DNA of 64,000 bases, from positions 86,605-150,604 of the forward strand of contig NZ_JAOZEV010000013.1 in the NCBI RefSeq assembly GCF_025847275.1, given 5' to 3'. Positions 40,786-49,526 of the stretch are shown one piece after another (the first letter of the stretch is position 1; each line of letters begins with the position of its first letter). The notes under the pieces are model-generated. The model did not search any database. It was given only the letters and a program-made list of their open reading frames with translations, and was not told the origin of the DNA. The translations under genes and the position numbers were made by a program. This stretch comes from Flavobacterium frigoritolerans (lineage in GTDB: Bacteria; Bacteroidota; Bacteroidia; Flavobacteriales; Flavobacteriaceae).

Positions 40786-42309
40786 ATGAAAAAAACTTTA
40801 CTTTATCTATTATTTTTACTTACATCCTTTAACTTCTATGCACAAGTCAGCCCTATTGTGCATTGCGATGGAAATACTTTATTTGATTTAACCAGTCGAG
40901 AATCAGAAATAATTGGAGATTTAAATCCCACCGAAACTACAATTAGTTATCACCTTAGTAACTATGATGCTAGTAGGGACGCTTATGCAATTCCAAATCC
41001 GACTTCGTTTCAGAGTACAGGTGCATCAACTAGTGTTTATGCTCGAATTATTAATACCAGAAGTTTTACCGCTACCATAAAGTCTTTCCTTTTAAACGTT
41101 AACCGTTCTCCTCTTGTCTTAGATGGTACCACTGCCTATTCCGGATGTTACAAGTCATTAATAACCTTAAATGCTTCAGGTGGCACCTTTCCATATCAGT
41201 ATTCAAAAGACGGAGTTAACTATCAAATAGAGCGCTTTTATTATAATATGACACCAGGAACCCATACAATATATACCAAAGACTCAAATGGGTGCACTGC
41301 TTCGGCAACTATAGTTGTACAAGATATAACGATCCCCCCTTTAGAAGCGATAACATTAAATACTATGGTTAGATGTAAGGGTGATTCCAACGCAGAAATA
41401 ATGTCATTTGTATCTGGAGGAACTCCGCCTTATAGCTGTTATATTGAAGAGAAAATGGATGCTTTTGTGAGTGTGTATGAAAATAACTACACCATTCGTA
41501 ATATACCTGCCGGCATGTACAGGGTAGTTATCAAAGATGCAACGGGATGTCGTGTAATGAACCCTATAGAAGTTCAGGAACCAAAAGCACTTACAGCTAC
41601 TGCTGTAATTACAGATCAAACAATAACGGTTAATGCAACTGGCGGGTCTAATAAATACAGTTATTCTATAAGTCGCATGCCTTATCAGTCTAGTAATGTT
41701 TTCACAATTACATCTCCTGGCATTTATGATGTAACTATTCAAGATGAGAACGGCTGTCTTCTGTTAATATATATCACAATAGACGTACAAGCACCACTTG
41801 TAGATGGTAAAAATGAAATCACTTTAGAATATAAATCTGGACAAACTTTAGCTGATATTATAGTTAAAGGTCAAAATATAAAATGGTACAGTACTAAAAA
41901 TAATTCAACAGGTAGAACTAATAAAATGAGTAAAACTACCGAAACTACCTTACCTCTAACAACCGTATTAGTAGATAACACTACTTATTATGCTTCTCAA
42001 ACTATTAATGATATTGAAAGTAAAGAAAGACTAGCGGTAACTGTAAAGCTAAATACGTTATCGAATCCTGACTTTGAACTTAGTAGTTTTAAATATCATC
42101 CTAATCCTGTAAAAAACATATTAAGTATCGAAAACTCATTTGTTATTGACGAAGTAACTCTTTTTTCTGTTGCTGGAAAACGTATTTTGGATAAAAAAAT
42201 AAATAGCCTGCATTCTGATCTTGATTTATCAAGTGTTGCAACAGGAATTTATTTCCTTAAGGTAAAATCTCAAGGTCATGAAAAAACGATAAAGATTGTA
42301 AAAGAATAA
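40786..42309 (+). CDS. Secreted protein with SprB-like repeats and T9SS type A sorting domain
   Basis: A 507-residue protein with a signal peptide (MKKTLLYLLFLLTSFNFYAQ). The middle holds SprB-like units: LNASGGTFPYQYSKDGVNYQ...PGTHTIYTKDSNGCTASATIVVQ and MSFVSGGTPPYSCYIEEK...PAGMYRVVIKDATGCRVMNPIEVQEP, plus a third (VNATGGSNKYSYSI...PGIYDVTIQDENGC). The C-terminal ~80 residues (FKYHPNPVKNILSIEN...ATGIYFLKVKSQGHEKTIKIVKE) are a type A sorting domain, which is cut off on export by the type IX system. SprB-type repeats occur in adhesins of gliding flavobacteria. It is probably a surface or secreted adhesin-like protein. Other parts of the secretion system are not in the window. Confidence 0.9.
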   Translation: MKKTLLYLLFLLTSFNFYAQVSPIVHCDGNTLFDLTSRESEIIGDLNPTETTISYHLSNYDASRDAYAIPNPTSFQSTGASTSVYARIINTRSFTATIKSFLLNVNRSPLVLDGTTAYSGCYKSLITLNASGGTFPYQYSKDGVNYQIERFYYNMTPGTHTIYTKDSNGCTASATIVVQDITIPPLEAITLNTMVRCKGDSNAEIMSFVSGGTPPYSCYIEEKMDAFVSVYENNYTIRNIPAGMYRVVIKDATGCRVMNPIEVQEPKALTATAVITDQTITVNATGGSNKYSYSISRMPYQSSNVFTITSPGIYDVTIQDENGCLLLIYITIDVQAPLVDGKNEITLEYKSGQTLADIIVKGQNIKWYSTKNNSTGRTNKMSKTTETTLPLTTVLVDNTTYYASQTINDIESKERLAVTVKLNTLSNPDFELSSFKYHPNPVKNILSIENSFVIDEVTLFSVAGKRILDKKINSLHSDLDLSSVATGIYFLKVKSQGHEKTIKIVKE

Positions 42310-42328
42310 AACCCATATCAATTAGAAT

Positions 42329-42365
42329 AAAAAAAGCCGTCATTTAATAAAAAATGACGGCTTTT
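42329..42365. terminator. Bidirectional terminator between the T9SS gene and sucB
   Basis: The arms AAAAGCCGTCATTT and AAATGACGGCTTTT pair around a short A/T loop, with A and T tracts on each side, between two convergent genes (stops at 42309 and 42386). Confidence 0.85.
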
Positions 42366-42385
42366 CAATTGAAAATTATTATAAA

Positions 42386-43612
42386 CTATAACTCTAATGC
42401 TTTCTTAGGATTGTTATCCATCAATAATTCAACTGGATTTTCTAGCGCTTCTTTAATAGCAACTAAGAATCCTACTGACTCACGACCATCGATAATTCTG
42501 TGGTCATAAGAAAGTGCTACGTACATCATTGGGTGAATTTCTACTTTACCATTTACAGCAATCGGACGCTCAATAATGTTGTGCATTCCTAAGATTCCTG
42601 ATTGTGGTGGATTGATGATTGGTGTACTTAACATACTTCCGAAAACTCCTCCGTTTGTAATTGTAAATGTACCACCTGTCATATCATCAACTGTAATCTG
42701 TCCGTCACGTGCTTTAATAGCCAATCTTTTGATTTCTGCTTCTACACCACGGAAAGTCAAATTCTCTGCGTTACGAACTACAGGAACCATTAATCCTTTT
42801 GGTCCAGATACTGCGATAGAGATATCACAGAAATCATAAGCTACTTTATAGTCACCATCCATCATAGAGTTTACGTCTGGAAATAATGCTAAAGCTCTTG
42901 TAACTGCTTTTGTAAAGAATGACATGTATCCTAAACCAACACCTGCGTGTTTAGCTTTGAAAGCGTCTTTGTATTCGTTACGCAAGTTGTTTATTGGTGT
43001 CATATTAACTTCATTGAATGTAGTTAACATAGCTGTTTCGTTTTTAGCTGCTACTAATCTTTCTGCTACTTTACGACGTAACATTGATAATTTTGTACGC
43101 TCTGAACCACGGTTTCCTCCTGTTGGAGTCCCCATAGAAGGCACTGCATTTAAAGCATCTTCTTTAGTGATTCTTCCATCTTTTCCTGTTCCTGAAACAG
43201 TTGAAGCTGTTATATTTTTTTCGTCTAATATTTTTCTTGCTGCTGGCGAAGGTGTTCCAGATGCATATGTTGCTGCTGGTGCCGGAGCCGCTTTTGGCGC
43301 TTCTGCCTTAACTTCAGCTTTTGGTGCTTCAGCCTTTGGAGCCTCTGCTGCTGGAGCAGATCCAGATGGTTTTGCTGCGCTAGTATCAATTAAGCAAACT
43401 ACTGCTCCTACTGCTACTGCATCTCCTTCTTCCGCTTTTAATGTGATTATCCCACTAGCTTCTGCTGGTAATTCAAGTGTTGCTTTATCAGAATCGACTT
43501 CAGCAATAGCTTGATCTTTTTCTACATAATCTCCGTCTTTTACTAACCAAGTTGCAATTTCAACTTCTTTTATTGATTCCCCTGGTGATGGGACTTTCAT
43601 TTCTAAAATCAT
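42386..43612 (-). CDS. sucB: 2-oxoglutarate dehydrogenase E2 (dihydrolipoyl succinyltransferase)
   Basis: The 408 residues have three parts. A lipoyl domain at ~1-78 carries K43 in EVDSDKATLELP. An Ala/Pro/Lys-rich linker runs to about residue 115. A peripheral-subunit-binding segment follows (SPAARKILDEKNIT...GKDGRITKEDAL, ~122-155). The acyltransferase domain (~175-408) carries the catalytic His and Asp in SYDHRIIDGRE (about 368-378). It passes succinyl from lipoate to CoA in the TCA cycle. It lies downstream of sucA (161 bp gap with a fold-back sequence) in the same direction. The E3 subunit is not here. The family assignment as sucB rather than another E2 is supported by the adjacent E1. 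Confidence 0.96.
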   Translation of the reverse strand: MILEMKVPSPGESIKEVEIATWLVKDGDYVEKDQAIAEVDSDKATLELPAEASGIITLKAEEGDAVAVGAVVCLIDTSAAKPSGSAPAAEAPKAEAPKAEVKAEAPKAAPAPAATYASGTPSPAARKILDEKNITASTVSGTGKDGRITKEDALNAVPSMGTPTGGNRGSERTKLSMLRRKVAERLVAAKNETAMLTTFNEVNMTPINNLRNEYKDAFKAKHAGVGLGYMSFFTKAVTRALALFPDVNSMMDGDYKVAYDFCDISIAVSGPKGLMVPVVRNAENLTFRGVEAEIKRLAIKARDGQITVDDMTGGTFTITNGGVFGSMLSTPIINPPQSGILGMHNIIERPIAVNGKVEIHPMMYVALSYDHRIIDGRESVGFLVAIKEALENPVELLMDNNPKKALEL

Positions 43613-43693
43613 GTCTTATTATTTTAAATTATGAATTTTATATTTTTAAATTGTTTCGAAAACAACTTTTGTTAATTATATTTTTATTCTTTT

Positions 43694-43770
43694 AGCCCTG
43701 ATGGTAGCGGTATCCTTTTTCTTTTTTCTTTAAAAAGGAAAAGATTTAGCGTACAGCAGGAAATAGCTCC
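43694..43770. repeat. Palindromic element between sucA and sucB
   Basis: AGCCCTGATGGTAGCGG at one side, an inner CCTTTTT/AAAAAGG hairpin, and TTTAGCGTACAGCAGG, AAATAGCTCC at the other. I recall similar text between genes of other flavobacterial genomes, but this is the only copy in the window, so its repeat status is not shown here. It sits in the 161-bp gap between sucA and sucB and could lower read-through into sucB. Confidence 0.45.
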
Positions 43771-43773
43771 TTA

Positions 43774-46545
43774 TTATCTAAACAGATTTTTATCAAAAAC
43801 CATTCTGATTGCATCTGCATGACGACGTTTTGCACGTGTATAACTTCCTGATGCTGGCGCAGCGTAAGCTTTTAATGATGCTAATCTCCATTTTACAAGA
43901 TCAAAGTTCATTAACATAAAGCTATAAGCTCCCATGTTTTTAGGCTCTTCTTGTGCCCAAACATAATCGTCTGCATTAGGATATTGTGCAATAATAGCTT
44001 TTAATTGCTCTACTGGTAATGGGAACAATTGTTCGATACGAACAACAGCAACATCATTACGTCCGTTATTTTCTCTTTCGGCAACTATATCATAGTAGAA
44101 TTTACCTGTAACAAAAACTAAAGTTTTCACGTCTTTTTTGTTAACTGTATTATCATCTATTGTTTCTTGGAAACTTCCAGTTGCTAATTCCTCTACTGTA
44201 GATACACATCTTGGATCACGCAATAAACTTTTTGGAGAAAAAACTACCAAAGGTTTACGGAATGTTGTTTTCATTTGTCTTCTTAACAAGTGGAAGAAGT
44301 TGGCTGGTGTTGTACAATCGGCAACATACATATTTTGTCTTGCACAAAGTTGTAGGTAACGCTCCATTCTTGCTGAAGAGTGCTCTGCGCCTTGTCCTTC
44401 GTATCCGTGTGGCAATAATAAAACAATTCCGTTTTGGTTGTTCCATTTGTCTTCTCCACATGAGATATACTGGTCAATCATGATTTGTGCTCCATTTGAG
44501 AAATCTCCAAATTGTGCTTCCCAGATAGTTAATGCATTAGGATTAGCCAAAGCATATCCGTAGTCAAATCCTAATACTCCGTACTCTGATAATAATGAGT
44601 TGAATACTCCGAATTTTCCTTTTTTGTCCTCAATAGCATTTAATAGAATTACTTCTTCTTCTGAATCTTCTACTTTTACTACCGCGTGACGGTGTGAGAA
44701 TGTTCCACGCTCTACGTCTTGCCCAGAAATACGAACATCAAATCCTTCTGTTAATAGTGAACCATAAGCTAATGCTTCAGCAGTTCCCCAATCAATAGTG
44801 TTGTTGTCGTAACCTGTTTTTCTATCAGTAACAATTTTGGTTATTTTGTTAATGAATTTTTTGTCTGATGGTAAACTTGAGATTGTTTTTATGATAGAAT
44901 CTAATCCTTTTTTAGCAAAAGTAGTATCAAATTTATTCAACATCACAACATCTGAAACTTGCTCAAATCCTTTCCATTCATTTTGCATGAATGGTGTAAT
45001 GATTGTTAAATCTTTTTTACGAGACGCTTCAAGATTCACTTCCATTGTTGATTTGTATTCTTTCTCTAATGCATTTACATAAGTTGCATCGATAATACCA
45101 TCCGACAATAATTTTTGTGCATAAATATCTCTTGGATTTTGATGCTTAGCAATAATTTTATATAAAACTGGCTGTGTAAAACGAGGCTCATCACCTTCGT
45201 TATGACCGTATTTTCTGTATCCTAATAAATCAATAAATACATCACGACCAAATTCCATTCTGTAATCTAACGCAAATGAAACGGCATGAACTACAGCTTC
45301 TGCATCATCTGCATTTACGTGTAATACTGGCGAAAGGGTTACTTTTGCAACATCTGTACAATAAGTAGATGAACGTGCATCAAGGTAATTCGTTGTAAAA
45401 CCAACTTGGTTGTTAATTACAATGTGAATTGTTCCTCCGGTTTTGTAACCATCTAATTGTGCCATTTGTATGATTTCATACAAAATACCTTGTCCTGCAA
45501 TTGCAGCATCACCGTGTACGGCAATAGGTAATACTTTTGAGAAATCGTCTGCGTAATATTTATCTTGTTTTGCTCTGGTAATTCCTTCAATAACGGCTCC
45601 TACTGTCTCTAAGTGAGATGGATTTGGCGCTAAGTTAATATTGATATTTTTCCCAGTTCTTGTTTTTTTGTCAGCTGTAAGTCCTAAGTGGTATTTTACG
45701 TCTCCATCAAAGTATTCTTGATCGTAATCTTTACCATCAAATTCTCCGAAAATATCTTGTGTTGATTTACCAAAAATATTGGCCAATACGTTAAGACGTC
45801 CACGGTGAGCCATACCCATTACAAATTGCTCTACTCCTTTTTCAGCTGCTTTTTCAATCAAAGCATCTAGAGCCGGGATAATTGATTCTCCTCCTTCAAG
45901 TGAAAATCGTTTTTGCCCAACATATTTGGTATGTAAGAAGTTCTCGAAAGAAACCGCTTGGTTTAATTTATTTAGAATAACCTTTTTCTCATCTGTAGAG
46001 AAATTAGGTTGATTGTCATTTACTCCAAGTTTATCCTGAATCCATTTTACAACATTTGGATTACGAATATACATATACTCTACCCCAATATGCTGACAAT
46101 AAATTGCCTGAAGGCGTCTCACAATATCTTGCAATGAGCAAGGTGGAACACCAATTACTTTGGCAGCATCAAAAACAGTCGAAAGATCTGCTGTTGTTAG
46201 TCCAAAATTTTCGATGTCTAAAGTTGGTGATGATGTTCTACGATCTCTTACTGGGTTTGTTTTGGTAAACAAGTGACCGCGAGAACGATATCCATCAATC
46301 AATTTTAATACGTTGAATTCTTTTTGCAATTTTTCAGATACCAAACTACAATCGGCGTTGTTAGCTGCGAATTCAACAATTTGCTGAACTGGCGTCTCGT
46401 CGTTGTAAGTTGTCATTCCAAAATCAAAACCTTGGAAAAAACTTCTCCAGCTTGGCTCTACGCTGTCTGGATTTTGCGTATATTGATCGTACAATTGTGC
46501 GAAAAACTCTGTATGCGCTGCATTTAAAAATGAAAACCTATCCAT
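43774..46545 (-). CDS. sucA: 2-oxoglutarate dehydrogenase E1 component
   Basis: From the ATG at 46545 the protein is 923 residues (MDRFSFLNAAHTEFFAQLYDQY), the normal length. A longer frame to 46584 starts inside the -7 box and is rejected. Landmarks are the N-terminal region YRSRGHLFTKTNPVRDRR, the thiamine-diphosphate part FVMGMAHRGRLNVLANIFGK, HGDAAIAGQG and INNQVGFTTNY, and the C-terminal transketolase-like half (GTFSHRHAVVK, LPHGYEGQGAEHSSAR, WAQEEPKNMGAYSFM). It decarboxylates 2-oxoglutarate and passes succinyl to the E2 lipoate. It is co-directional with sucB. Confidence 0.97.
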   Translation of the reverse strand: MDRFSFLNAAHTEFFAQLYDQYTQNPDSVEPSWRSFFQGFDFGMTTYNDETPVQQIVEFAANNADCSLVSEKLQKEFNVLKLIDGYRSRGHLFTKTNPVRDRRTSSPTLDIENFGLTTADLSTVFDAAKVIGVPPCSLQDIVRRLQAIYCQHIGVEYMYIRNPNVVKWIQDKLGVNDNQPNFSTDEKKVILNKLNQAVSFENFLHTKYVGQKRFSLEGGESIIPALDALIEKAAEKGVEQFVMGMAHRGRLNVLANIFGKSTQDIFGEFDGKDYDQEYFDGDVKYHLGLTADKKTRTGKNININLAPNPSHLETVGAVIEGITRAKQDKYYADDFSKVLPIAVHGDAAIAGQGILYEIIQMAQLDGYKTGGTIHIVINNQVGFTTNYLDARSSTYCTDVAKVTLSPVLHVNADDAEAVVHAVSFALDYRMEFGRDVFIDLLGYRKYGHNEGDEPRFTQPVLYKIIAKHQNPRDIYAQKLLSDGIIDATYVNALEKEYKSTMEVNLEASRKKDLTIITPFMQNEWKGFEQVSDVVMLNKFDTTFAKKGLDSIIKTISSLPSDKKFINKITKIVTDRKTGYDNNTIDWGTAEALAYGSLLTEGFDVRISGQDVERGTFSHRHAVVKVEDSEEEVILLNAIEDKKGKFGVFNSLLSEYGVLGFDYGYALANPNALTIWEAQFGDFSNGAQIMIDQYISCGEDKWNNQNGIVLLLPHGYEGQGAEHSSARMERYLQLCARQNMYVADCTTPANFFHLLRRQMKTTFRKPLVVFSPKSLLRDPRCVSTVEELATGSFQETIDDNTVNKKDVKTLVFVTGKFYYDIVAERENNGRNDVAVVRIEQLFPLPVEQLKAIIAQYPNADDYVWAQEEPKNMGAYSFMLMNFDLVKWRLASLKAYAAPASGSYTRAKRRHADAIRMVFDKNLFR

Positions 46546-46581
46546 AATATTAGTGAATATACTTTTTGTTAAATAGAATGG

Positions 46582-46589
46582 CAAAAGTA
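46582..46589 (-). promoter_or_regulatory. -7 box (TACTTTTG) of sucA; decides its start codon
   Basis: The minus strand has TACTTTTG, an exact TAnnTTTG match, 36 bp upstream of the ATG at 46545. The transcript would start near 46576, so an ATG at 46584 is excluded. Confidence 0.55.
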
Positions 46590-46615
46590 CGATAATCGAG
46601 TTTATTTAAATCTTT

Positions 46616-46639
46616 TTTTTACGTACTTTTACGTAAAAA
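46616..46639. promoter_or_regulatory. Perfect inverted repeat between divergent sucA and barrel-protein genes
   Basis: TTTTTACGTA (46616-46625) and TACGTAAAAA (46630-46639) are perfect complements with a 4-bp spacer. It lies upstream of both starts, ~27 bp beyond the sucA -7 box and 22 bp before the ATG at 46661. It could be an operator for one or both genes. Since there is a T-run on each side, a bidirectional transcript-end hairpin is also possible. Confidence 0.5.
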
Positions 46640-46660
46640 TTTGTTAAAATCCGCTTAACT

Positions 46661-47212
46661 ATGAAGAAAAATCATTTTTCAATCGTTTTCAAATCATTTT
46701 TTATCATTTTGGGTCTATTATTTTCAAGCGGTACAATCGCACAACAAAAATATTACATCCCACAAAAGCAAAATGATTTCTGGAGCAATGTACAATTTGG
46801 CGGTGGAGTCGGATTAAGTTTTGGATCTGGATACACCGATATCTCATTATTACCAAGTGCGATTTACAACATTAATCCAATCGTTGCTGTTGGTGTAGGA
46901 GCTCAAATAGGATATGTATCTTCTAAAAATGAGTATTCTTCTTTTCTTTATGGAGGAAGTCTGATTGGATTAGTGACTCCGATTCCTGAAATTCAACTAT
47001 CGGCTGAGTTAGAACAAATCAACATAAGCACCGATTATAAATATTTTGGACAGCCTCGTTTTAGTGATAATTTCTGGAATACTGCCTTATTCTTAGGTGC
47101 TGGTTACCGAGCTGGAAATGTAACTATTGGGATTCGCTATGACGTACTGCACGATGACAAAAAAAGCATTTATAGAGAAGCTTTTATGCCATTTGTTCGT
47201 GTATATTTTTAG
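46661..47212 (+). CDS. Small outer-membrane beta-barrel-like protein
   Basis: The 183-residue protein has a signal peptide (FKSFFIILGLLFSSGTIAQQK). The mature part has short amphipathic strands with glycines (NVQFGGGVGLSFGSGYTDISLLPSAIYNI, AVGVGAQIGYVSSKNEYSSFLYGGSLIGL, FWNTALFLGAGYRAGNVTIGIRYDVL), ending in FMPFVRVYF with a terminal Phe, as expected for an outer-membrane barrel of ~8 strands. I recall close relatives in databases labelled as alpha-ketoglutarate decarboxylase, probably by neighbourhood of sucA; nothing in the sequence supports such an activity. Function unknown. Confidence 0.75.
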   Translation: MKKNHFSIVFKSFFIILGLLFSSGTIAQQKYYIPQKQNDFWSNVQFGGGVGLSFGSGYTDISLLPSAIYNINPIVAVGVGAQIGYVSSKNEYSSFLYGGSLIGLVTPIPEIQLSAELEQINISTDYKYFGQPRFSDNFWNTALFLGAGYRAGNVTIGIRYDVLHDDKKSIYREAFMPFVRVYF

Positions 47213-47308
47213 GAAGGTGCAAAGAAAAGGTACAGAGGTGCAAAGGCAAGAAAAGGTGCAGAGGGAGAAACCTCTGATCCTTTGTAACTCAGAACCTTTG
47301 AACCTTAA
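47213..47308. repeat. Fold-back repeat family D, longest copy
   Basis: AAGGTGCAAAG and related units (GGTACAGAGGTGCAAAGG, AAAAGGTGCAGAGG) on the left pair with CCTCTG, CCTTTGTAACTCAG and AACCTTTGAACCTT on the right. It starts directly after the stop codon at 47212 and lies before the convergent gene. Shorter related text is at 4617-4668, 9768-9803 and 22499-22560. Confidence 0.65.
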
Positions 47309-47312
47309 AAAA

Positions 47313-47666
47313 CTATTTATAAAAATTCCTAAACCAAACCTTCTGCCACTCTCTTTTTAGGATTAAAAAAGAAACTTGTTCGGCTAGAATTACTAAATCT
47401 GATCCATCTAGTTTTTTTATTTCGGCTTCAGAAACATCTATAATATAAAGTAGATTTAAATACTCGGCAAACTTATACTGAATCATTCGGTATACTTTTT
47501 CGTGCATTTGGATCTTAAGTTCTTCCGGAGAAATACTCATCGGAAAATCAACCCCTTCATTAGCCAAATTAAAATCTTTATTAATTTGTTCGATTAAATT
47601 AAGATATAAAACTTCTTTCTCAGCTTCCTGAAGTAGTAGATCTGTATTTTGTGGAGCTATAAACAT
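47313..47666 (-). CDS. Conserved-looking hypothetical protein downstream of polyprenyl synthetase
   Basis: This 117-residue acidic helical protein (MFIAPQNTDLLLQEAEKEVLYLNLIEQINKDFNLANEGVDFPMSI...SPEELKIQMHEKVYRMIQYKFAEYLNLLYIIDVSEAEIKKLDGSDLVILAEQVSFLILKREWQKVWFR) has no signal peptide and no domain that I recognise. The pattern of helices with a conserved-looking closing K-R-x-W-Q-K-V-W-F-R suggests a small soluble factor. It is 105 bp downstream of the polyprenyl synthetase gene on the same strand and is probably co-transcribed. Function unknown. Confidence 0.7.
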   Translation of the reverse strand: MFIAPQNTDLLLQEAEKEVLYLNLIEQINKDFNLANEGVDFPMSISPEELKIQMHEKVYRMIQYKFAEYLNLLYIIDVSEAEIKKLDGSDLVILAEQVSFLILKREWQKVWFRNFYK

Positions 47667-47771
47667 TTAATTTATGATATTGATTTCAGAATTGATAGAT
47701 TGAAAAATCTAAACCAGAATCTGAACTGAAATTAAAAATTGATTACTAAAAACTGAAACTGGTTACTAACT

Positions 47772-48746
47772 CTATACCTTTCTCCCCATTAAGTTTTCAC
47801 CAAATGTTCGTAATGACAATTTCTTTTCGTCGCTAATATCCATTTTATCTAATGTTTTAAAAGCTTCAAGTGTGTACATTTCTATTGCTTCTTGCGTTTC
47901 TTTTGAAGCGCCCGATGTATTAAAAATATTTTTTGCCACCTCTATTTTCTCTGAATTATCTTCAGGCTGTGTTGTAAACAATTCTTTTAACTGTTTTGCA
48001 ACCTCATCATCAGAATGCGCCAATGCTTTTAGGTACAAATATGTTTTTTTATTTTCGATAATATCTCCACCTACTTGTTTTCCAAAAGTTTCTGGATCTC
48101 CAAACGCATCCAAATAATCATCCTGCAACTGGAAAGCCAAGCCTAATTGCAATCCAAAATCATATATTAAATCAGCGTTTTCATCAGAAGTTTTAGCTAC
48201 AATTGCACCCATTTTCATAGCTGCAGCAACTAGAACCGCTGTTTTATACTCTATCATTTTTAGATATTCAGGAATTGTAACATCGTTTCTTTTCTCAAAA
48301 TCAACATCCCATTGTTGTCCTTCACAAACCTCCAAAGCTGTTTTACTAAAAAGTTTAGCTAGTTCTCTAAACGTATTTGGTTCATATTGCTCAAAGTATT
48401 GATATGCCAGAATAAGCATCGCATCACCTGAAAGTATTCCGGTATTGAGATCCCATTTTTCATGAACCGTTTTTTGTCCTCTTCGCAAAGGAGCATCGTC
48501 CATTATATCATCATGCACCAATGAAAAGTTATGAAAAACTTCGACTGCCATAGCTGCCGGAAGCGCTTTACTGTATGCAACATCAAAAACTTCAGCAGTC
48601 ATTAATGTTAATACTGGGCGCATTCTTTTTCCGCCAAGACTTACAATATATTCAATGGGCTCGTATAAGTTTTTAGGCTCTTTACGGATGGTTTGTTTTT
48701 CTAGATAATCAATGAAGAATTCCTGATATTGATAAATGGCATGCAT
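47772..48746 (-). CDS. Polyprenyl diphosphate synthase
   Basis: The 324 residues are of normal length for trans-isoprenyl diphosphate synthases. The first Asp-rich motif lies in FSLVHDDIMDDAPLRRGQKTVHEKW (about residues 77-100), and the second in LAFQLQDDYLDAFGD (about 210-224). GGKRMRPVLTLM carries the substrate-binding Lys/Arg. It joins isopentenyl diphosphate units to make a farnesyl- to octaprenyl-length chain; the length cannot be read safely from the residues before the first motif. Products feed quinones and undecaprenyl lipids. It leads a small operon with the hypothetical gene at 47313-47666. Confidence 0.94.
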   Translation of the reverse strand: MHAIYQYQEFFIDYLEKQTIRKEPKNLYEPIEYIVSLGGKRMRPVLTLMTAEVFDVAYSKALPAAMAVEVFHNFSLVHDDIMDDAPLRRGQKTVHEKWDLNTGILSGDAMLILAYQYFEQYEPNTFRELAKLFSKTALEVCEGQQWDVDFEKRNDVTIPEYLKMIEYKTAVLVAAAMKMGAIVAKTSDENADLIYDFGLQLGLAFQLQDDYLDAFGDPETFGKQVGGDIIENKKTYLYLKALAHSDDEVAKQLKELFTTQPEDNSEKIEVAKNIFNTSGASKETQEAIEMYTLEAFKTLDKMDISDEKKLSLRTFGENLMGRKV

Positions 48747-48865
48747 AAAAATAATTTTCGGCTAATTTACAGCATTAAGCCCGCAATGCAAACCCCAATT
48801 CTTAATGAAATGTTAAATAATTAAAAATACTTAGGAAACTATTTTGGTGTTTAGAGTTTCCAATA

Positions 48866-48873
48866 TACATTTG
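48866..48873 (+). promoter_or_regulatory. Promoter of the YceI-efflux operon
   Basis: The -7 box TACATTTG with a TTG at 48844-48846 (19-bp spacing) fits the flavobacterial promoter, 84 bp upstream of the YceI start. It probably drives the entire five-gene operon to 55793. Confidence 0.65.
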
Positions 48874-48957
48874 CATCGAAATTTAACATGAAGATGGTCA
48901 AATCAATTTCTAACTTATCCTGTTAAATCCATTTAATTATTAAAATAGTTATAGATT

Positions 48958-49479
48958 ATGAAAACACACTGGACAATTGATTCTGATCAATCTGATGTTT
49001 TAATTAAAATGAGACATTCAATACTTGCCTATTTGGGCGGTTCTATCAATACGTTTAATGGTCATGTTGATCTCCAAAACAATGAGATAGAGGATGCTAC
49101 TATAGAATTCTCTTTGGATGTAAATAATAAAGATGCAAAACTAGAACAGATAAACACATACTTAAAACTGAATGATTTCTTTGATGTAAATAAATACCCA
49201 ACAATAAGTTTTAAATCGACTTCATTTCAGAAAGTAAACAAAAATATCAATTTTATTAAAGGTGACTTAACAATAAAAGATGTTACAAAATCCGTTGAGC
49301 TTGATGTAGAATTAGTAGAAACTGATTATTATAAAGGCAACAAAAAAGTTTCATTTGAACTTACTGGTGACATAAACCGTAAAGATTTTGGATTAGCATA
49401 TAATTCATTTAATCATAATAGTGGTCTATTAACTGGGCAGGACATTAAACTTGTAGCTAACTTAGAATTCAGTATCTAA
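48958..49479 (+). CDS. YceI-family protein, apparently cytoplasmic form
   Basis: The 173 residues show the YceI lipocalin-like barrel: THWTIDSDQSDVLIKMRHSILAYLGGSINTFNGHV, then DVNKYPTISFKSTSFQKV, then IKGDLTIKDVTKSVELDVELV, and GDINRKDFGLAYNS near the end (typical GxINRxDFGL motif). The family binds isoprenoid or amphipathic chains. Most members are periplasmic, but this one begins MKTHWTIDSDQSD without a signal peptide, so it is probably cytoplasmic. It leads an operon with TetR, TolC, adaptor and RND genes, and could bind the amphipathic compound that induces or is exported by the pump (inference). Confidence 0.92.
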   Translation: MKTHWTIDSDQSDVLIKMRHSILAYLGGSINTFNGHVDLQNNEIEDATIEFSLDVNNKDAKLEQINTYLKLNDFFDVNKYPTISFKSTSFQKVNKNINFIKGDLTIKDVTKSVELDVELVETDYYKGNKKVSFELTGDINRKDFGLAYNSFNHNSGLLTGQDIKLVANLEFSI

Positions 49480-49526
49480 ATATTTACATCAAATTGAAGT
49501 TTTAAAAATAGATTAAGAAAAACGAA

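Noticed and set aside
42924..43514. 196-residue open frame opposite sucB
   Set aside because: It is a shadow of the Ala/Pro/Lys-rich linker and lipoyl domain of the E2 gene; its translation is low-complexity.
46661..47212. Alpha-ketoglutarate decarboxylase
   Set aside because: The product has a signal peptide and beta-barrel strands with a terminal Phe and no cofactor-binding motif; such a label would come only from the neighbouring sucA.
3120..48000. CRISPR array
   Set aside because: Recurring sequences between genes are dispersed fold-back elements far apart; no closely spaced direct repeats with unique spacers and no cas genes were seen.
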